Shown here: in pieces, positions 48,691 to 59,600 of the stretch
Layout: the number at the start of each line of letters is the position of its first letter
Position numbering within the stretch: position 1 is the stretch's first letter
Source of the DNA: Dryococelus australis
Lineage: Eukaryota; Arthropoda; Insecta; Phasmatodea; Phasmatidae
NCBI GenBank assembly: GCA_029891345.1
Contig: CM057009.1
Location: forward strand, 213,348,120 to 213,412,119
DNA length: 64,000 nucleotides
Reading direction: 5' to 3'
The notes under the pieces: generated by a model
Databases searched by the model: none
What the model saw: the letters and a program-made list of their open reading frames with translations, nothing else
Told to the model about the DNA's origin: nothing
Translations under genes and position numbers: made by a program

Positions 48691-50244
48691 AGCTCTGAAT
48701 CGGCTTGAGTATTGACACGAAATCCGCATATACGACTACCAGCAATTCATTTATGTAGTGGTAATTCTTGAATTTCACAACGGGTGGCTTACCATCCTTC
48801 CCTGGCTGTGGCATTTCTGCACACAGTGGAGCATTTTCTTTGCAGTATTGCTTGTGTTCTTCTAGGCACTGCTGCACTGTCAGCCCAGATTTCCTCGCCT
48901 GATCGTTGTAATACTCGAAGCAGCGATTTCACATGCGTATTTAACCATGGTGGGCGGTCAGCTACGATCTTACCAAACTTTCGAAATTATTTATGCAGCA
49001 ATAATGAGTGTTCCCATCTTCGGTGGTGAGGAGAAGGAGGTCCAGGTGCTGGTCCTTTTCTTCTTCAGGTACTCATATGGGATACATTTTCTGGTTCTCG
49101 CCTATACCATAAATGTTCACAGCCACTGACGTATTGTTTTTCTCAGAAACTGTGATATGATGTAGTTGTGTAGGGAACTCGAGGCATGAAAAGTCAAATT
49201 TGGTGTCTAGGGCTTGATATCGTTTGTCTACTCGTTCAGAGTTCTGGCCTTCTACAAAACCTGCTAGGACGGCCCATTTAAAGTACATGTGGTCATTCTT
49301 GTTATTGACAGATTCTGGCAAGTCATCATACGACGAGACTCGAAGGGGGTCCAGCTTGTTTATGCGGAGCTGCAGGTGATTGACTGACGACAGTGTCCAC
49401 CCCGAACCATGCTCTTTGTATGCGTGCTCCTCTTCTCATATTTTTCTAAGCAGTTTCGTACCGCCTTCTCATTATCGCTAGCCTCGAATACTGTTACATT
49501 TTTTTGTTTTGTAAGCCCTCTTGTCGGTACCTTCGACGAATGGTTCTGGTATTGTATAGTTACGCTCAAGCCACATGTTAAAATTATTTGGACCCTGCTC
49601 TTGTACTTCGTTGGTGAGCTGGCCAATTATATTTTTCTTCGTGCGAGTCAAAAATTACAAATATCTTTTGACGAACCATTTACGTTTACAGCCACATATA
49701 TCTTTAAATTATGCTGGAAAGCAGTTTCAGCTTCCACAAAACCATTGCCATTAACAGCCCCCGACTCAGCAACGATTCTTGGACGCGATGGTCGCTGGTA
49801 CGAAGGTGGATTAACATCTTGAAACCTTGGTTTTGCAAGATGCACACTCATACATTGTGGTGAAGGAGACTGCACACGAGTGATTTTGGTAGGTGAATGT
49901 CCTACAGCTGTGCAGGTTTTCGCATGTCTCTGGAAGTTACCGCGCCTAGAAAATGACAGTCCACAATCCATGCACTTGTGTACCACTCGATATGTATTCA
50001 TCGCACAGTCATACTTCTCATGCCTTCATGCATCGTGGTTGAACATGAAGGTTTTATTGCAGAAGCGAGCTGTGTGACGATGTAATGGTTCAGTAGATGT
50101 TACCGATGTAATTGAAGATGCCGACGAGGGTACCACAAACGACATCGATGGCGAAATATGCAGCTCGTCTGGGGCCGCTGATCTTACAGCCAAAGATTAA
50201 GTTGGGACCTCGCTTGCAGGCACACCATGAGATGCACGCTTCAT
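48690..50244 (-). pseudogene. pPolB N-terminal region of Polinton 2
   Basis: ATG at 50244 (MKRASHGVPASEVPT, then a stop). C2H2-type fingers follow: a degenerate one before 50010 and HKCMDCGLSFSRRGNFQRHAKTC at about 49980-49910. Next are YFKWAVLAGFVEGQNSERVDK (49270), NNTSVAVNIYGIGENQ (49145), a CLEEHKQYC helix, then VVYADFVSILKPIQ (about 48740-48710). The last is exonuclease motif I, where the catalytic Glu after Asp is Val. The coding sequence stops at the terminal repeat, so palm and fingers are deleted. Order and spacing match Polinton polymerase N-termini. Confidence 0.85.
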
Positions 50245-50479
50245 CTTGATATCTGCAGAGAAAAAACTAACATTATTAATACATCTACTAATCGAAAGGT
50301 ATAAGGAATCTGTATCATACAAAATTGAATATACTTTGGTATATTTACGAGCATGAATGATAATTCCCTACAGAATTTTATGGAAGAGCTGGTCATAAAA
50401 AATGCTTACCAGTCAGAATGCTAAGAAGGTTAGGAGAGAGAAGACGATCCGTCCCCTGTCGCATCAAACGAAGAACTGA

Positions 50480-50645
50480 GACGATGAGCGAATCTCTCCG
50501 CCTTATATACCCTCAGAGCCTGAGATGTCACATGAGCAATAGCCAATCATGAACGAGCAATGTCACGTGACCGCCATATGACACACTTAAAATGATATAC
50601 AACGAATTAGCAATGACACGTGAGCGCCATGTGACATACACTTAC
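50480..50645 (-). promoter_or_regulatory. Probable promoter of the Polinton 2 polymerase gene
   Basis: On the minus strand a TATA box (GGGTATATAAGG, 50513-50502) lies about 260 bp upstream of the ATG at 50244. Upstream of it are a CCAAT box in reverse (AGCCAATC, 50541-50548) and E-box words CACATG, CACGTG and CACGTG with a spaced CATATG/CATGTG, in two similar copies (50557-50585 and 50613-50640). Confidence 0.6.
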
Positions 50646-50649
50646 AAAA

Positions 50650-51540
50650 TATTATACACGTACATACTGGGACCAACGACAGCAAAACCCATTCACCTGT
50701 AAGGTGAACTGTAGGGACAATGCACCCTTGTGGTGTATTGTGATTGTAATTTAATTGTTTTGGTTTTCAGACACTCAGAAAAAACGAAGAGACACTTTCT
50801 AAAACATGCTTAAAGTCATCAAGAAGCTTGTTTATTCTAACTCGTCCTCTTCCTCCTCCATTATGCTTGGTTTATCATGGATGGTATTTTGGGTAATATG
50901 TTTTCCAGAATATCTGTCTTGCGATTGTTGGTATATTACGAATGGTGTGAACAGTATGTGTGCATGTAATTCTAAGGATTACTTGAGTTGCTTGAGTTAA
51001 AGTGTTGGGTATAGATGGTCAATGTATTTTGTCTCGTGTCAATCGGCATGATTGATGGTATGAGAAGATGTTGATTGTTATCACTGTTATAGATTGTATG
51101 TTTGCTTTGTATTGCCTGTTTGGAGGAATGGTAAAGGTATGCTAGATCTATAGTGGATGGTATGGCTGGTAGATATAAGTAGTGTTGGTTGGTAGAACAA
51201 GTACAATGGGTGTTTAGTTATGGGCTAGCCTCAGCTGTATAGTTGCTCGAGTTATGATAGATATTGTGCTTTGTGTATTGGGAGGTGCAGTTGAATAGAG
51301 TTTTTCTTTGGTTATATGTTATGGGGTATTGAATGCCCTGGTAAGACTTGAGTTATGTGATGGATGGCATGAATGATCAGTAAATATTTGACTGGTGTCG
51401 GCCAGTAGAGCAGAAAGAATGATGGTTGGTAGAGTAAAATAGCATGAATGAATTACAGTGTGTGAAACATTAAATGTTAAGTTGCCTGCAGTGCTTTAGT
51501 GATGATTGGTGAGACATAAATGTAAACAAACCAGTAGAGT
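50650..51540. other. Polinton 2 internal noncoding stretch
   Basis: TGG/GATGGT-rich degenerate sequence (51000-51480). No gene recognised; open frames are short. Confidence 0.5.
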
Positions 51541-51544
51541 GAAA

Positions 51545-52862
51545 AACAAGATGGTATGAAAGAGAGAAACGAAACAAAAATGGGAGGACTCGGAGAAAAC
51601 CTATGGACTCATATAGAGAAAGAGAGAAGCGAAATAGAGAAATAGATGGAATGAGTGAATGAAAGAGAAATGAAAGACTGAAAGAGAGAAAGAGGGAGAA
51701 ACGAAAGAGAAGGAGACACGAGAGATGGAATGAAAGAGAAAGTTATTGAATGAGGAGGCAAGAGAGAGAAACGAAAGAGAAGGAGAAAGGGATGGAATGG
51801 AAAAAAGATATTGAATTGAATAATGGGAGGTAAGAGAGAGAAACTAAAGAGAGGAGGAATAAGATACAAGAGAGATGGAGATAAGAAGATGGAATGAGAG
51901 TAAGAAAGCGAGACAAGAGAGACAAGAGATGGAACGATAGAAAGGGAGTGAAATGAAAGAGCGGAAGAAATGGATGGAATGAGAGAAATATATTGAATGA
52001 GGGGAGGCAAGAAAGAGAAACGAAAAAGAAGAAGACAGAGACAAGAGAGAGATGGAAATAAAGAGATGGAATAAGAGAAAGAAATACAGACAAGAGATGG
52101 AATGAGAGAAAGAGAAGCGAAAGAGAGGGAGAAAGGGATTGAATGAAAGAGATGGAGATAAAGAGATGGAACGAGAGAAGGAAAGATATAAAGAGATGGA
52201 ATGAGAGAGATGGAGATAAAGAGATGGAACGAGAGAAGGAAAGATATAAAGAGATGGAATGAGAGAAAGAAAGAGAAACGAAAGAATGGGAGAAAGGAAT
52301 GGAATGAGAGAAAGTTATTGAATGAGGGAGGCAAGAGAGAGGGAGATACAATGAGATATTGAAAGAGAATTGAAGTGAGAAAGAGAGAGCGACAGCTTGG
52401 AATGGTAGAGCATGAAAATACGGGACAATATGTGGTTTGACATCACGATAGTATGCGCCTTGAAAAGACGAGTCCAGTGATATACAACACTTGATACTTA
52501 CACCTTAAAATTTTTTAATTTTAAAAATATATTTCAAATTGAAATAAAATTATTTATTAAAATAATTTTTATTTTGGTTGACTCCTCATTATGTGGCTGA
52601 GTTTTGGATATCTCAGCCGCATCGAGGAGTTACATTCCCGCAATGAGGAGGAAGAACTTTATAGGGAAAATCGGGAAATTTTGAGGAAAAATGGGAAATA
52701 TGTAGGGTAAAAAGTAAATGTAAAGCATTTTTTGGCTAAAACTTACGATTTTGTGCGAAAATGAGTGATTTTTGGGGAAAAAGGGAAATTTATGTCAAGG
52801 ATAGAGCCACCGAGTCTCACACTTAAGCCCTGATGTCCTCAGAGGAACTATACTGTACTACT
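51545..52862. repeat. Polinton 2 right terminal inverted repeat with GA-rich minisatellite
   Basis: Complement of the left repeat. GA-rich units (GAGAGAAACGAAAGAG, AGATGGAATGAGAGAAAG) run 51555-52400, then AT-rich and CGATTTTGTGCGAAAATGAG-type sequence to 52800, then the terminal 60 bp. It is about 400 bp longer than the left copy because of repeat-number differences. Long open frames on the minus strand are repeat products. Confidence 0.85.
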
Positions 52863-52868
52863 GTTATT

Positions 52869-53600
52869 TTCTTTGCTAAAGTTATACACGAGCATGCCGA
52901 ACGACTCAGAGCTGCTTTTCAGAGGTTATAAGCTGTTATCTTGTCTTTGTATCTCGAGAAGTGCACATTAGCATAATGGGAATTAAACTACCTTGGTCAC
53001 ATTATCTAAAAAGAAGGGGTAAAACCTGACCCCAAATTTATAGAAGCTGTTACAAATTATCCAGTACCAATGGATGTCAATGCACTTCAGTCATATTTTA
53101 GCCTTTCCAACTTTTACAGGCACTTCGTGATTAATTATGCAAACATTGCAAAGCCACTTACTCGATTGCTGAGAAAAGAGGTCAAGTTTGTTTTGACTCC
53201 CGAATGTGAGAAGCAATGGAGACGTCGAAAACTTTACTCACTTCATCACCAGTGTTAATCTACCCTATTTCCGGTCAGCAATTTATCCTATCCACATGTG
53301 TAAGTCTTGTTGCCATAGGATGTGTTTTGTCACAGTTGTTTGATGGAAGAGCGCATCATCCTGTTGCTGAATAAGGCAGAACTGAATTTCTCAGCGACTG
53401 AAACATCCTTTAAGCACAGTTTGGGGAATCAATCATTTTAGGTGTACTTGTATGGGAAGCCCTTTACTGTAATTAAAGATCATTCCAGGTTAATGCCTTC
53501 TTGGGTTGAAGGGCCCAAAAGGACATTGAATGCATTTGGCACTGCGACTCAGATAATACAGTTACACTGTGGTACATCGTCCTGGAAATTTTGCCTGTAA
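52869..53600 (+). pseudogene. Ty3/gypsy element B RT end and RNase H
   Basis: Immediately after the second GTTATT the RT frame continues with FFAKVIHEHAERLRAAFQRL. Then come YLGHII, GVKPDPKFIEAVTNYPVP, LQSYFSLSNFYRHFVINYANIAKPL and an RNase H-like stretch to about 53560 (RLMPSWVEGPKRT-like end). Stops at 52951, 52975 and 53008. The phase across the target site agrees with the left RT part. Confidence 0.85.
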
Positions 53601-54866
53601 ATGTAAGGTTCGTGTTGCTGATATTGCTGTCGAAGAAGAGTTACAGGCAGACCAACAGCAAGATCCTGCATGCCAAGAATGGATGTTGTAACCTTATTTG
53701 TTTCGTATTGATGGTGTGCGGTACAGAGAAACTAAACGTGGCAAGAGAATTGTTGTGCCAGAGTCAAAGTATGCTGCAGTATTGAAGGATTGTCATGTTT
53801 CATTATATCTATGCATGCCACTGTGACATGAAAGCAACAAATTAAAGAGTCGTACATAAATATTGGTGGTCTAAACAATAAGAATATGTTAACTATGTAA
53901 AAAGCTGTGTATCATGTAAATGTTTGATTGAATTGTGAAAAACACAAGCACCACTGATTGAGTTGCCTGAAACAACAAAACCTTTCCAAAGAATTGGAAT
54001 GGATATAGTTGGATCGCTACCGAAAACCTCCTCTGGAATAAAGTACTTCCTAACCATTGTTTACCATTTTACAAGATACTTCGTCAAGCACCCAATCAAA
54101 GATGAAACTGCCAAGACCATGGCTAAAGTGTTTGTTTTCGAATGGATTCAGAAGTAAGTGATCTGGATGATATAGTTTCATATCAAGTGACTAATTTTAT
54201 GCCCGAAATCATGATACAAATCTGCAAGTTGTTGAAGATGGAATTACATACAGCATCAGGACATCCAGAAGAAAATTGGCGAACAGAGAGTGTTCATTGT
54301 AACAAGGTTGGAATGATAAGTCATCTTGTTGATAACAACCACATCAACTGGGAAATGTACCTACCATATGCTGTGTCTGCATACAACAGTAAAGTTCATA
54401 CCAGCACGAAACTCAGTCTATACGAAGGGGTTTATGGAAAAGCAATGTCAACCGCAATAGACTACATCACGGCCCCAATAGAGATCAATAACATTCATGT
54501 GCTAGAACTAGCAACAAAGCTACAAGCAGTGTGAAATCAAGTATGAAAAATAATTAGAAGGGTTTCCTCTGGCAGGCTGCCCAACATGACAAACAAACAG
54601 TTGAACCTAGGTACCGAGTAGGGGAATATGTCAACTTGAGCAACCCAGTGCTAAAGAAGGGCCAGGTGAAAAAAATTAAAGTGAAGTGGAAGGGTCCATA
54701 ACAAATACTAGAAATGAAGTCACCTGTAACATTGAAACTGCAACTGTCCTTCAGGACCATAGTTATGCATACCAAACTTGTGAAGTTGCATGTTAACAGT
54801 GGGTCACCTGTCACCGACATTATTAATGAAACAGACCGACCAGTTGGAAAACCAAGGAAGAAGTAA
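53600..54866 (+). pseudogene. Ty3/gypsy element B integrase with GPY/F-type end
   Basis: A decayed zinc-binding region (53770-53930), then ETTKPFQRIGMDIVGSLPK with the first catalytic Asp, and FLTIVYHFTRYFVKHPI (53963-54157). A frameshift leads to YQVTNFMPEI (second Asp lost), LHTASGHPEENWRTESVH and YLPYAVSAYNSKVHTSTKLS (54142-54534). The terminal GPY/F-like module reads RYRVGEYVNLSNPVLKKGQ, KVKWKGP and LHVNSGSPV (54607-54810). Several stops. Confidence 0.87.
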
Positions 54867-55536
54867 ACAACATTGCCAACCAACACATCAGGCAACCTCG
54901 ATACACACCATCGGCATTTCAGTACGCAGACTTCACAGCAGTGCCATAAATGTAGTCTCGACATACAGTCTCCATCACCACCGTTGCATCCCCCTTGTTC
55001 CTACCACCTGAGAAGATGATAGAAGAATTGAAGGCTGTTGGTGTGATAGTAATGGTGATGTAAATAGTGCCCATGGCCATTTTTAGATTCAGTGGAGCAA
55101 ATGCATCCTAACCAACAGGGGAATAGTTTTGTTGATGTGTTGTGTATTACCTAAAATATTTCCATGCTAGTAATAAGTTTTTATTTTGTCGTACTATTTG
55201 AATAATGTGTTTGGAATGTATTTGCTTATTTTAGACACTGAAATTAGTTTTAGTTTTGTCTGTATTAAATGTAATAATTAATTTGTCTAGCTAGATTGTG
55301 TGAATGTACCAAATAGTACCTTCATCGTTTATATTGCTGCCTGACTGTTCCCATTAGTGTAAGTAATTGTGAAACTCCCTTTTTATTTTATACATAAAAC
55401 AAGAACTAAATTTTCATAAAGGAAACTAGCAGACATATTAAATCTCTCTGTGTATTGTGTGAGTATGTAATTAGGATTCTGTAAAACAAGTTTCGCTGTA
55501 AGTCTCAAATTATTATTTTTTGTAAGGAAGGGATAA

Positions 55537-55882
55537 TGTAAGGGATTAAAGTGTGTTGAAACACTGGTCTCTTGGCCAGTGGAGTGCACGAACTTGTGGC
55601 CCGGAATTATGCTAAGGCTTGTGAAGAATGCGGGTTTTTGTCCCCGCAGGGGCACACTGGAGAAAGAGTTGCCACCCGGGGTTTTAACTACCGAGAGGCC
55701 GAGAAGTGACTAGCAGTGTTCGTCATGCCGGGACCAAGGGCAGTTGTGTTCATAGCTAAGTTAGTTATGTAGTGAGAGATGCGATATCGTATAGTGTACT
55801 GGCGAGAGCATTAAATGAGAAATGAGTGCACTCTCTTCTCGAGTTGTCATTTCCTGTGACCACCCTGCCCAGCCACCCTACC
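55537..55882 (+). repeat. 3' LTR of Ty3/gypsy element B
   Basis: Begins TGTAAGGG just after a purine tract (AAGGAAGGGATAA) and ends near CACCCTACC, giving inverted ends. It contains an ATTAAA signal near the end. The 5' partner is not in the window, so the element is 5'-truncated. Bases 54867-55536 are the 3' noncoding part. Confidence 0.65.
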
Positions 55883-56199
55883 TAAAAAAAAAAAACAAAA
55901 AAAAACCCCTTAAGTTTCGTCAACCTGTCGGTGGACTTGCAATATTTTTTTAATTTCTCTTTATTTTTTTGACTATCAGTGATTCTTAACTGTTCATGTT
56001 GCATGTACTTTATATGGTTCTTCTGAGCAAACTCAAAACAATGCTTCAGTCACATACTGCAACTTTCCTGAAAAAAACAATCCTCGGATTTTCCATTACC
56101 ATTTATAATCTCAGTCTTTGGATCTTGGCTGACAAATGGTTTTAATCCTGCTGAAAGATTGGTGACAGTGGCTTATGTACTGCGAAAAATATTAAAATG

Positions 56200-57480
56200 A
56201 AATGTCCACAAATGAAGTTATGAAATTTAAGTATGGCAAATTGGATTGCCAATAGTTCTTTTTCCACTTGATCATAATATAGTTCGTGTTAACTTAGTTT
56301 GCGAAACGCGAATGCAATTGGGTGGTCATTTTGTATAAGGCAGGCTCTCAAACCCTCCTTGCCCACATCTGCACGAATTTGAATATCTTTCCTTGAATAA
56401 TAAAATGCAAGTACAAGGGTCTGACTCAGGATCATTTTCAGCAAAACAGTCCTTTTGTTTAGGTACCCAACTCCATTCAACATGTTTCCTGGTCAACTCC
56501 TTTTGCAGAACAGAAGTCTGAGATATTTTAGGGATAAACTTCCCTATATATGTCACCATGCATAAAATCCTTAAGACATCAACCTTATATTATGGTTCTG
56601 TCATGTCGAGTACAGCTTGTACGCAGGCGTTGTCTATTTTTACTCACTCTGCACAAAATTATTAAATCATAACTTAATAGCTGGTTTCAATGAAACTTGT
56701 TGGGATTAAATTTAGAATTTTATTTCTGAGCTGTATCTAGAATTTTAACTAACTTATCACGTAGTGGTTGTGTTCTACCCACAATTATTATGTCATTAAA
56801 ATATATTTGTACACCCAATACAAATGCAAATAATTCAATAACTTTTACACGAACATTTCAGGTGCAGATTTATTCTCAAATCCAGTCTGAGGAACTGACA
56901 TCTCCCAAATGTTGTTCCAAAAACACATACTTTGTAATATCTATCTTTAATGTCAAATATTGCAAAGAAACTATGGAGACTCGTTTTTGCTGCATTGTCC
57001 TAAGCTGTTGGTATAACATAGAACTCTAATGTAAATACTAGTTAAAAATAGTTTGGACTCTCACAAACACAATTACTTTGTTTGGATCTTCTGTTGCCAC
57101 TAATGTGTATGACCATTTAGATGGTTTTTTAATTTTCCTAATCACATTCAAAAACTCCAAGCAATCTAACTTCTTTATCTATCCTGCCTTCAAGGCCATG
57201 GGGTAGCCTCATTGTAGCCCTTACATGTGGCCCTGCCTCATTTCGTTGCATAATTTTTTGATAGGAAGGGAAACAACCTAAACTGCTAAACACATCTTTA
57301 TACTTGCTCACATCATCAGTTATTGTGTTAAAATAAGAGTTATTTATCTCATGCAGATGAGCAGTTAAGTTAAAGTTTTTATCATCATTCAGGCCTAACT
57401 ATGCAGGCTGATTGAAAATATCCACCACGATAAGTGGCACAAGTTGGGCACCCTTCAATCCCTCAGACATACACTATAAT
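56200..57480 (-). pseudogene. Ty3/gypsy element C RT and RNase H fragment
   Basis: Minus strand. Near 57390-57170: NFNLTAHLHEINNSYF, DDVSKYKDVFSSLGCFPSY and HVRATMRLPHGLEGRIDKEV, the gypsy RT lead-in. A heavily broken RT core follows. Then MVTYIGKFIPKISQTSVLQK (56559) and IQIRADVGKEGLRACLIQND (56400), the RT tail and RNase H start (R-A-D replaces the usual S-x-D). The order protease, RT, RNase H is kept. Confidence 0.82.
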
Positions 57481-57727
57481 TATATTTTGCCCATTACCAC
57501 ATGTGCCCTAAAATTCTCATCTGCATACAAGATACATCTCCACTGGGATTTATGAGCTACTAGGTTGTTCACCCCCCCCCCAAGAGTGAGTAAGGGATGA
57601 AATTACAATCTCCAGAATACCACAGCAAACATAACGAATATTTTTTTGTAATGCGCTTACTATCGAAGTGAACCTCCTTCATGTGCAACCAATTACATGA
57701 TATGGAGAATTTTATTGAGACGTGTCA

Positions 57728-57938
57728 GTCCATTCACGACTGGAACAGACTTATGAACCTTTTAGAAAATACCCTAGACATTACCTGCATTCATAGTCAG
57801 TAAAAAATAGTGGCGGGTGGGGGTGCTGTACCTGCTCCCGCACCCGTCACTTTTTTTTACTAGCTATGCATGCAGCTAATGGCTAGGGTGTTTTTTCAAA
57901 GGTTGATTTTCATAAGTCTGTTCCAGTCGTGGCTGGAC
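57728..57938. repeat. Fold-back (hairpin) MITE
   Basis: Two arms of about 100 bp are near-perfect complements: GTCCATTCACGACTGGAAC at 57728 pairs with GTTCCAGTCGTGGCTGGAC ending 57938, through CATAAGTCTGTTCC, CTAGGGTGTTTT and CACCCGTCACTTTTTTT blocks. The loop is about 10 bases near 57829. No coding capacity. It lies in the protease region of gypsy element C. Confidence 0.85.
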
Positions 57939-58189
57939 TATAGTTGTATTTGTTTTCTTGAGCTTGTCCAAAACTAACACCAAATTTTCAATGGCAAACG
58001 CTAATGTTATTGCTCCATATACTTACTTAAAATTTATAGCACTTTTGTTGCTGACTGTAACTTTTTCGTACTAAACCGTCTGCTTCCACAGCCATTAACT
58101 AAGATTCCAGATATCTATTCATCATTGAGGTCACCATCTCCCTCATGGGCAGATGGTACCGAGTTTATAGCCTTACTTTTTTCATAGCT

Positions 58190-58330
58190 TTGATTCTTAC
58201 CTCTTGCCTGCCTACAATTCTTGGTAAAATGGGTTAACTTGTGGCATGTAGCACAAGTCTTATTACAGGCGCGAAATTCTTATCGATTTTGCACATAACC
58301 ACAATTACCATACTATGTTTGTTTAACCAC
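58190..58330 (-). pseudogene. Ty3/gypsy element C Gag zinc knuckle
   Basis: The minus strand reads CATCHKLTHFTKNCRQARG (C-x2-C-x4-H-x4-C, about 58256-58200), preceded by a degraded CGYVQN-type first finger. It lies upstream of the protease/RT of the same element and about 110 bp before the exon 3 acceptor. Confidence 0.7.
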
Positions 58331-58435
58331 TACTTTTGGCACTGCTCTGTATCTTGATTGTGTTGAATGAGCAGCTTTGGCCGAATTAACAGTAGACAGT
58401 GTTTCCATCTAATGTGAATTCTGGCTTTTTAATAG

Positions 58436-58592
58436 GGAAGAGGGAGTCGTAACCCATCGACTGGCCCAGCCACCGATCGTTCCAGCTTTATGCATGGCGG
58501 AGTTGAAGGTGGATATGCATTCATCGACACTTCTTATCCAAGAAGACCAGGAGATGTTGCGAGACTACAGAGTGTGGAATTTGATCCCACAG
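58436..58592 (+). CDS. MAM-domain protein, internal exon 3 (middle of second MAM domain)
   Basis: The acceptor is CTTTTTAATAG (ending 58435) and the donor is GTAAATGTG at 58593. The exon is 157 nt, enters in phase 0 and leaves in phase 1. The peptide carries the MAM core that should follow exon 2: a Thr-Gly-Pro-x-x-Asp motif (STGPATDRSS), then GGYAFIDTSYPRRPGDVARL, where Gly-Tyr-x-Phe-x-Asp-x-Ser and the Ala-x-Leu strand are family hallmarks. A second frame is also open here, but it lacks MAM motifs and breaks the splice phase. I did not find the following exon in 58593-64000. Confidence 0.92.
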
Positions 58593-58939
58593 GTAAATGT
58601 GTAAAAATAAAATTTGTTGTCTGAGAACGTCACCTAATTTTAATGTGTATGAGGCAAATAACACATGAAAACCAGCACCTTCTTTTGTTTTAAGAGGTAA
58701 TGTTGAATTCCAGAGGGCAGCATGTTTTGATGTACCCAGTTATAAGAAAGGAGGTGCATGTTTTGTGAATGTCCTCTGTGGCATGGACTAAATAATGTAC
58801 AGTAAGTGACATGCATTTAAGAACACCCCATAGGAATACACCTATCTGAGACAAAGTTGGTACACAAGAAGAAGGAAGTGGTATCTGGGACTGACCAAAA
58901 CACCAAGTCTGTTGGGACAGCCAGATGACTAAATGCAAC

Positions 58940-59600
58940 ACATATAGCGGGCACATTAATAAAGTGTATAGCCACCCCGGGCAACCACACATGCAGTATT
59001 GCTGTCACATGACCTGTCGTACAAATGCTGAATGTCTCTGGGGTATGGTAAACTACACTCGTTATTTTTCTTAGTAAAGCTGGTCGAAATAAATTGCCGG
59101 GGCAGGGATGGATTTTAGGGGCCATCCTATTACATTCCACAATGTTCGATAGATGAGGTCTGGAGATCAAGGGGTCAGGGAAGCATGTGTACAGTATGTA
59201 AAGCAGACTGTGTTGCTCTAGTGTCTTGGAGATGTACGTAGATGTTCTGGAAGTTTGATTCCTGCAGTGTGTCGAGATATGGTCGAAGAACAGGATTACT
59301 AAAATCATGGATGTACGACGCACTATGCCATGCTTCCCTAAATACAAACCAGAGGCGATGGCGATGTGTAGCTTATGGCCCCCATATCATATAATCAGGC
59401 GTGTGTCCAGTATGGTGAGTGGAAATACACGATGGATTGATTGTTCCACTCACCCTCACATCTACGAATGTAAACACAGCTATAACTTTGTACAAGGAAG
59501 AAATGGCTCTTTTCACTGAACACCATTGCTCGCCATTCGTCTGACCCACACACTTTCTCCCATCATCATTGCAGATCTTCAAGAGGATGAGTGAGTGTCA
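58940..59600 (-). pseudogene. Tc1-like transposase remnant
   Basis: Minus strand: NDDGRKCVGQTNGEQWCSVKR (59570), HTGHTPDYMIWG (59410-59375), then frame-shifted pieces of the S-P-D-L-x-x-I-E-H block (about 59150) and RDIQHLYDRS plus VARGGYT (59040-58970), the usual Tc1 C-terminus. Many stops. Termini not defined. Confidence 0.72.

Larger units (their letters stand above)
47758..52862. mobile_element. Polinton 2, internally deleted, with full termini
   Basis: Left end AGTAGTATTGTATAGTTCCTC; the right end is its imperfect complement, ending ACTACT at 52862. Flanking 6-bp duplications GTTATT lie at 47752-47757 and 52863-52868. AG...CT ends and 6-bp duplications are Polinton hallmarks. Inverted repeats extend inward through AGGACATCAGGGCTT, CTCGGTGGCTCT and AAAATCGTAAGTTTTAGCC-like words into CT/GA-rich minisatellite. 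At 5105 bp it is far shorter than an autonomous Polinton (15-20 kb). It carries only part of the polymerase gene. Confidence 0.93.
36035..58435 (+). other. Intron 2 of the MAM gene (22.4 kb)
   Basis: It is bounded by GTATGT and TTTTTAATAG between two phase-0 exon edges. It carries three Ty3/gypsy elements and one deleted Polinton. Stretch 36035-37150 has a short (TA)n run near 36311-36330 and otherwise nothing that I can assign. Confidence 0.85.

Noticed and set aside
48067-48715. Long plus-strand open frames rich in Ser, Phe, Leu and His
   Set aside because: They translate the CT-rich minisatellite of the Polinton 2 terminal repeat; two frames are open at once and no domain is visible.
51609-52351. 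A 241-codon minus-strand open frame, the longest in the window
   Set aside because: It is the mirror of the same minisatellite on the other side of Polinton 2. It is low complexity, with several overlapping frames open.
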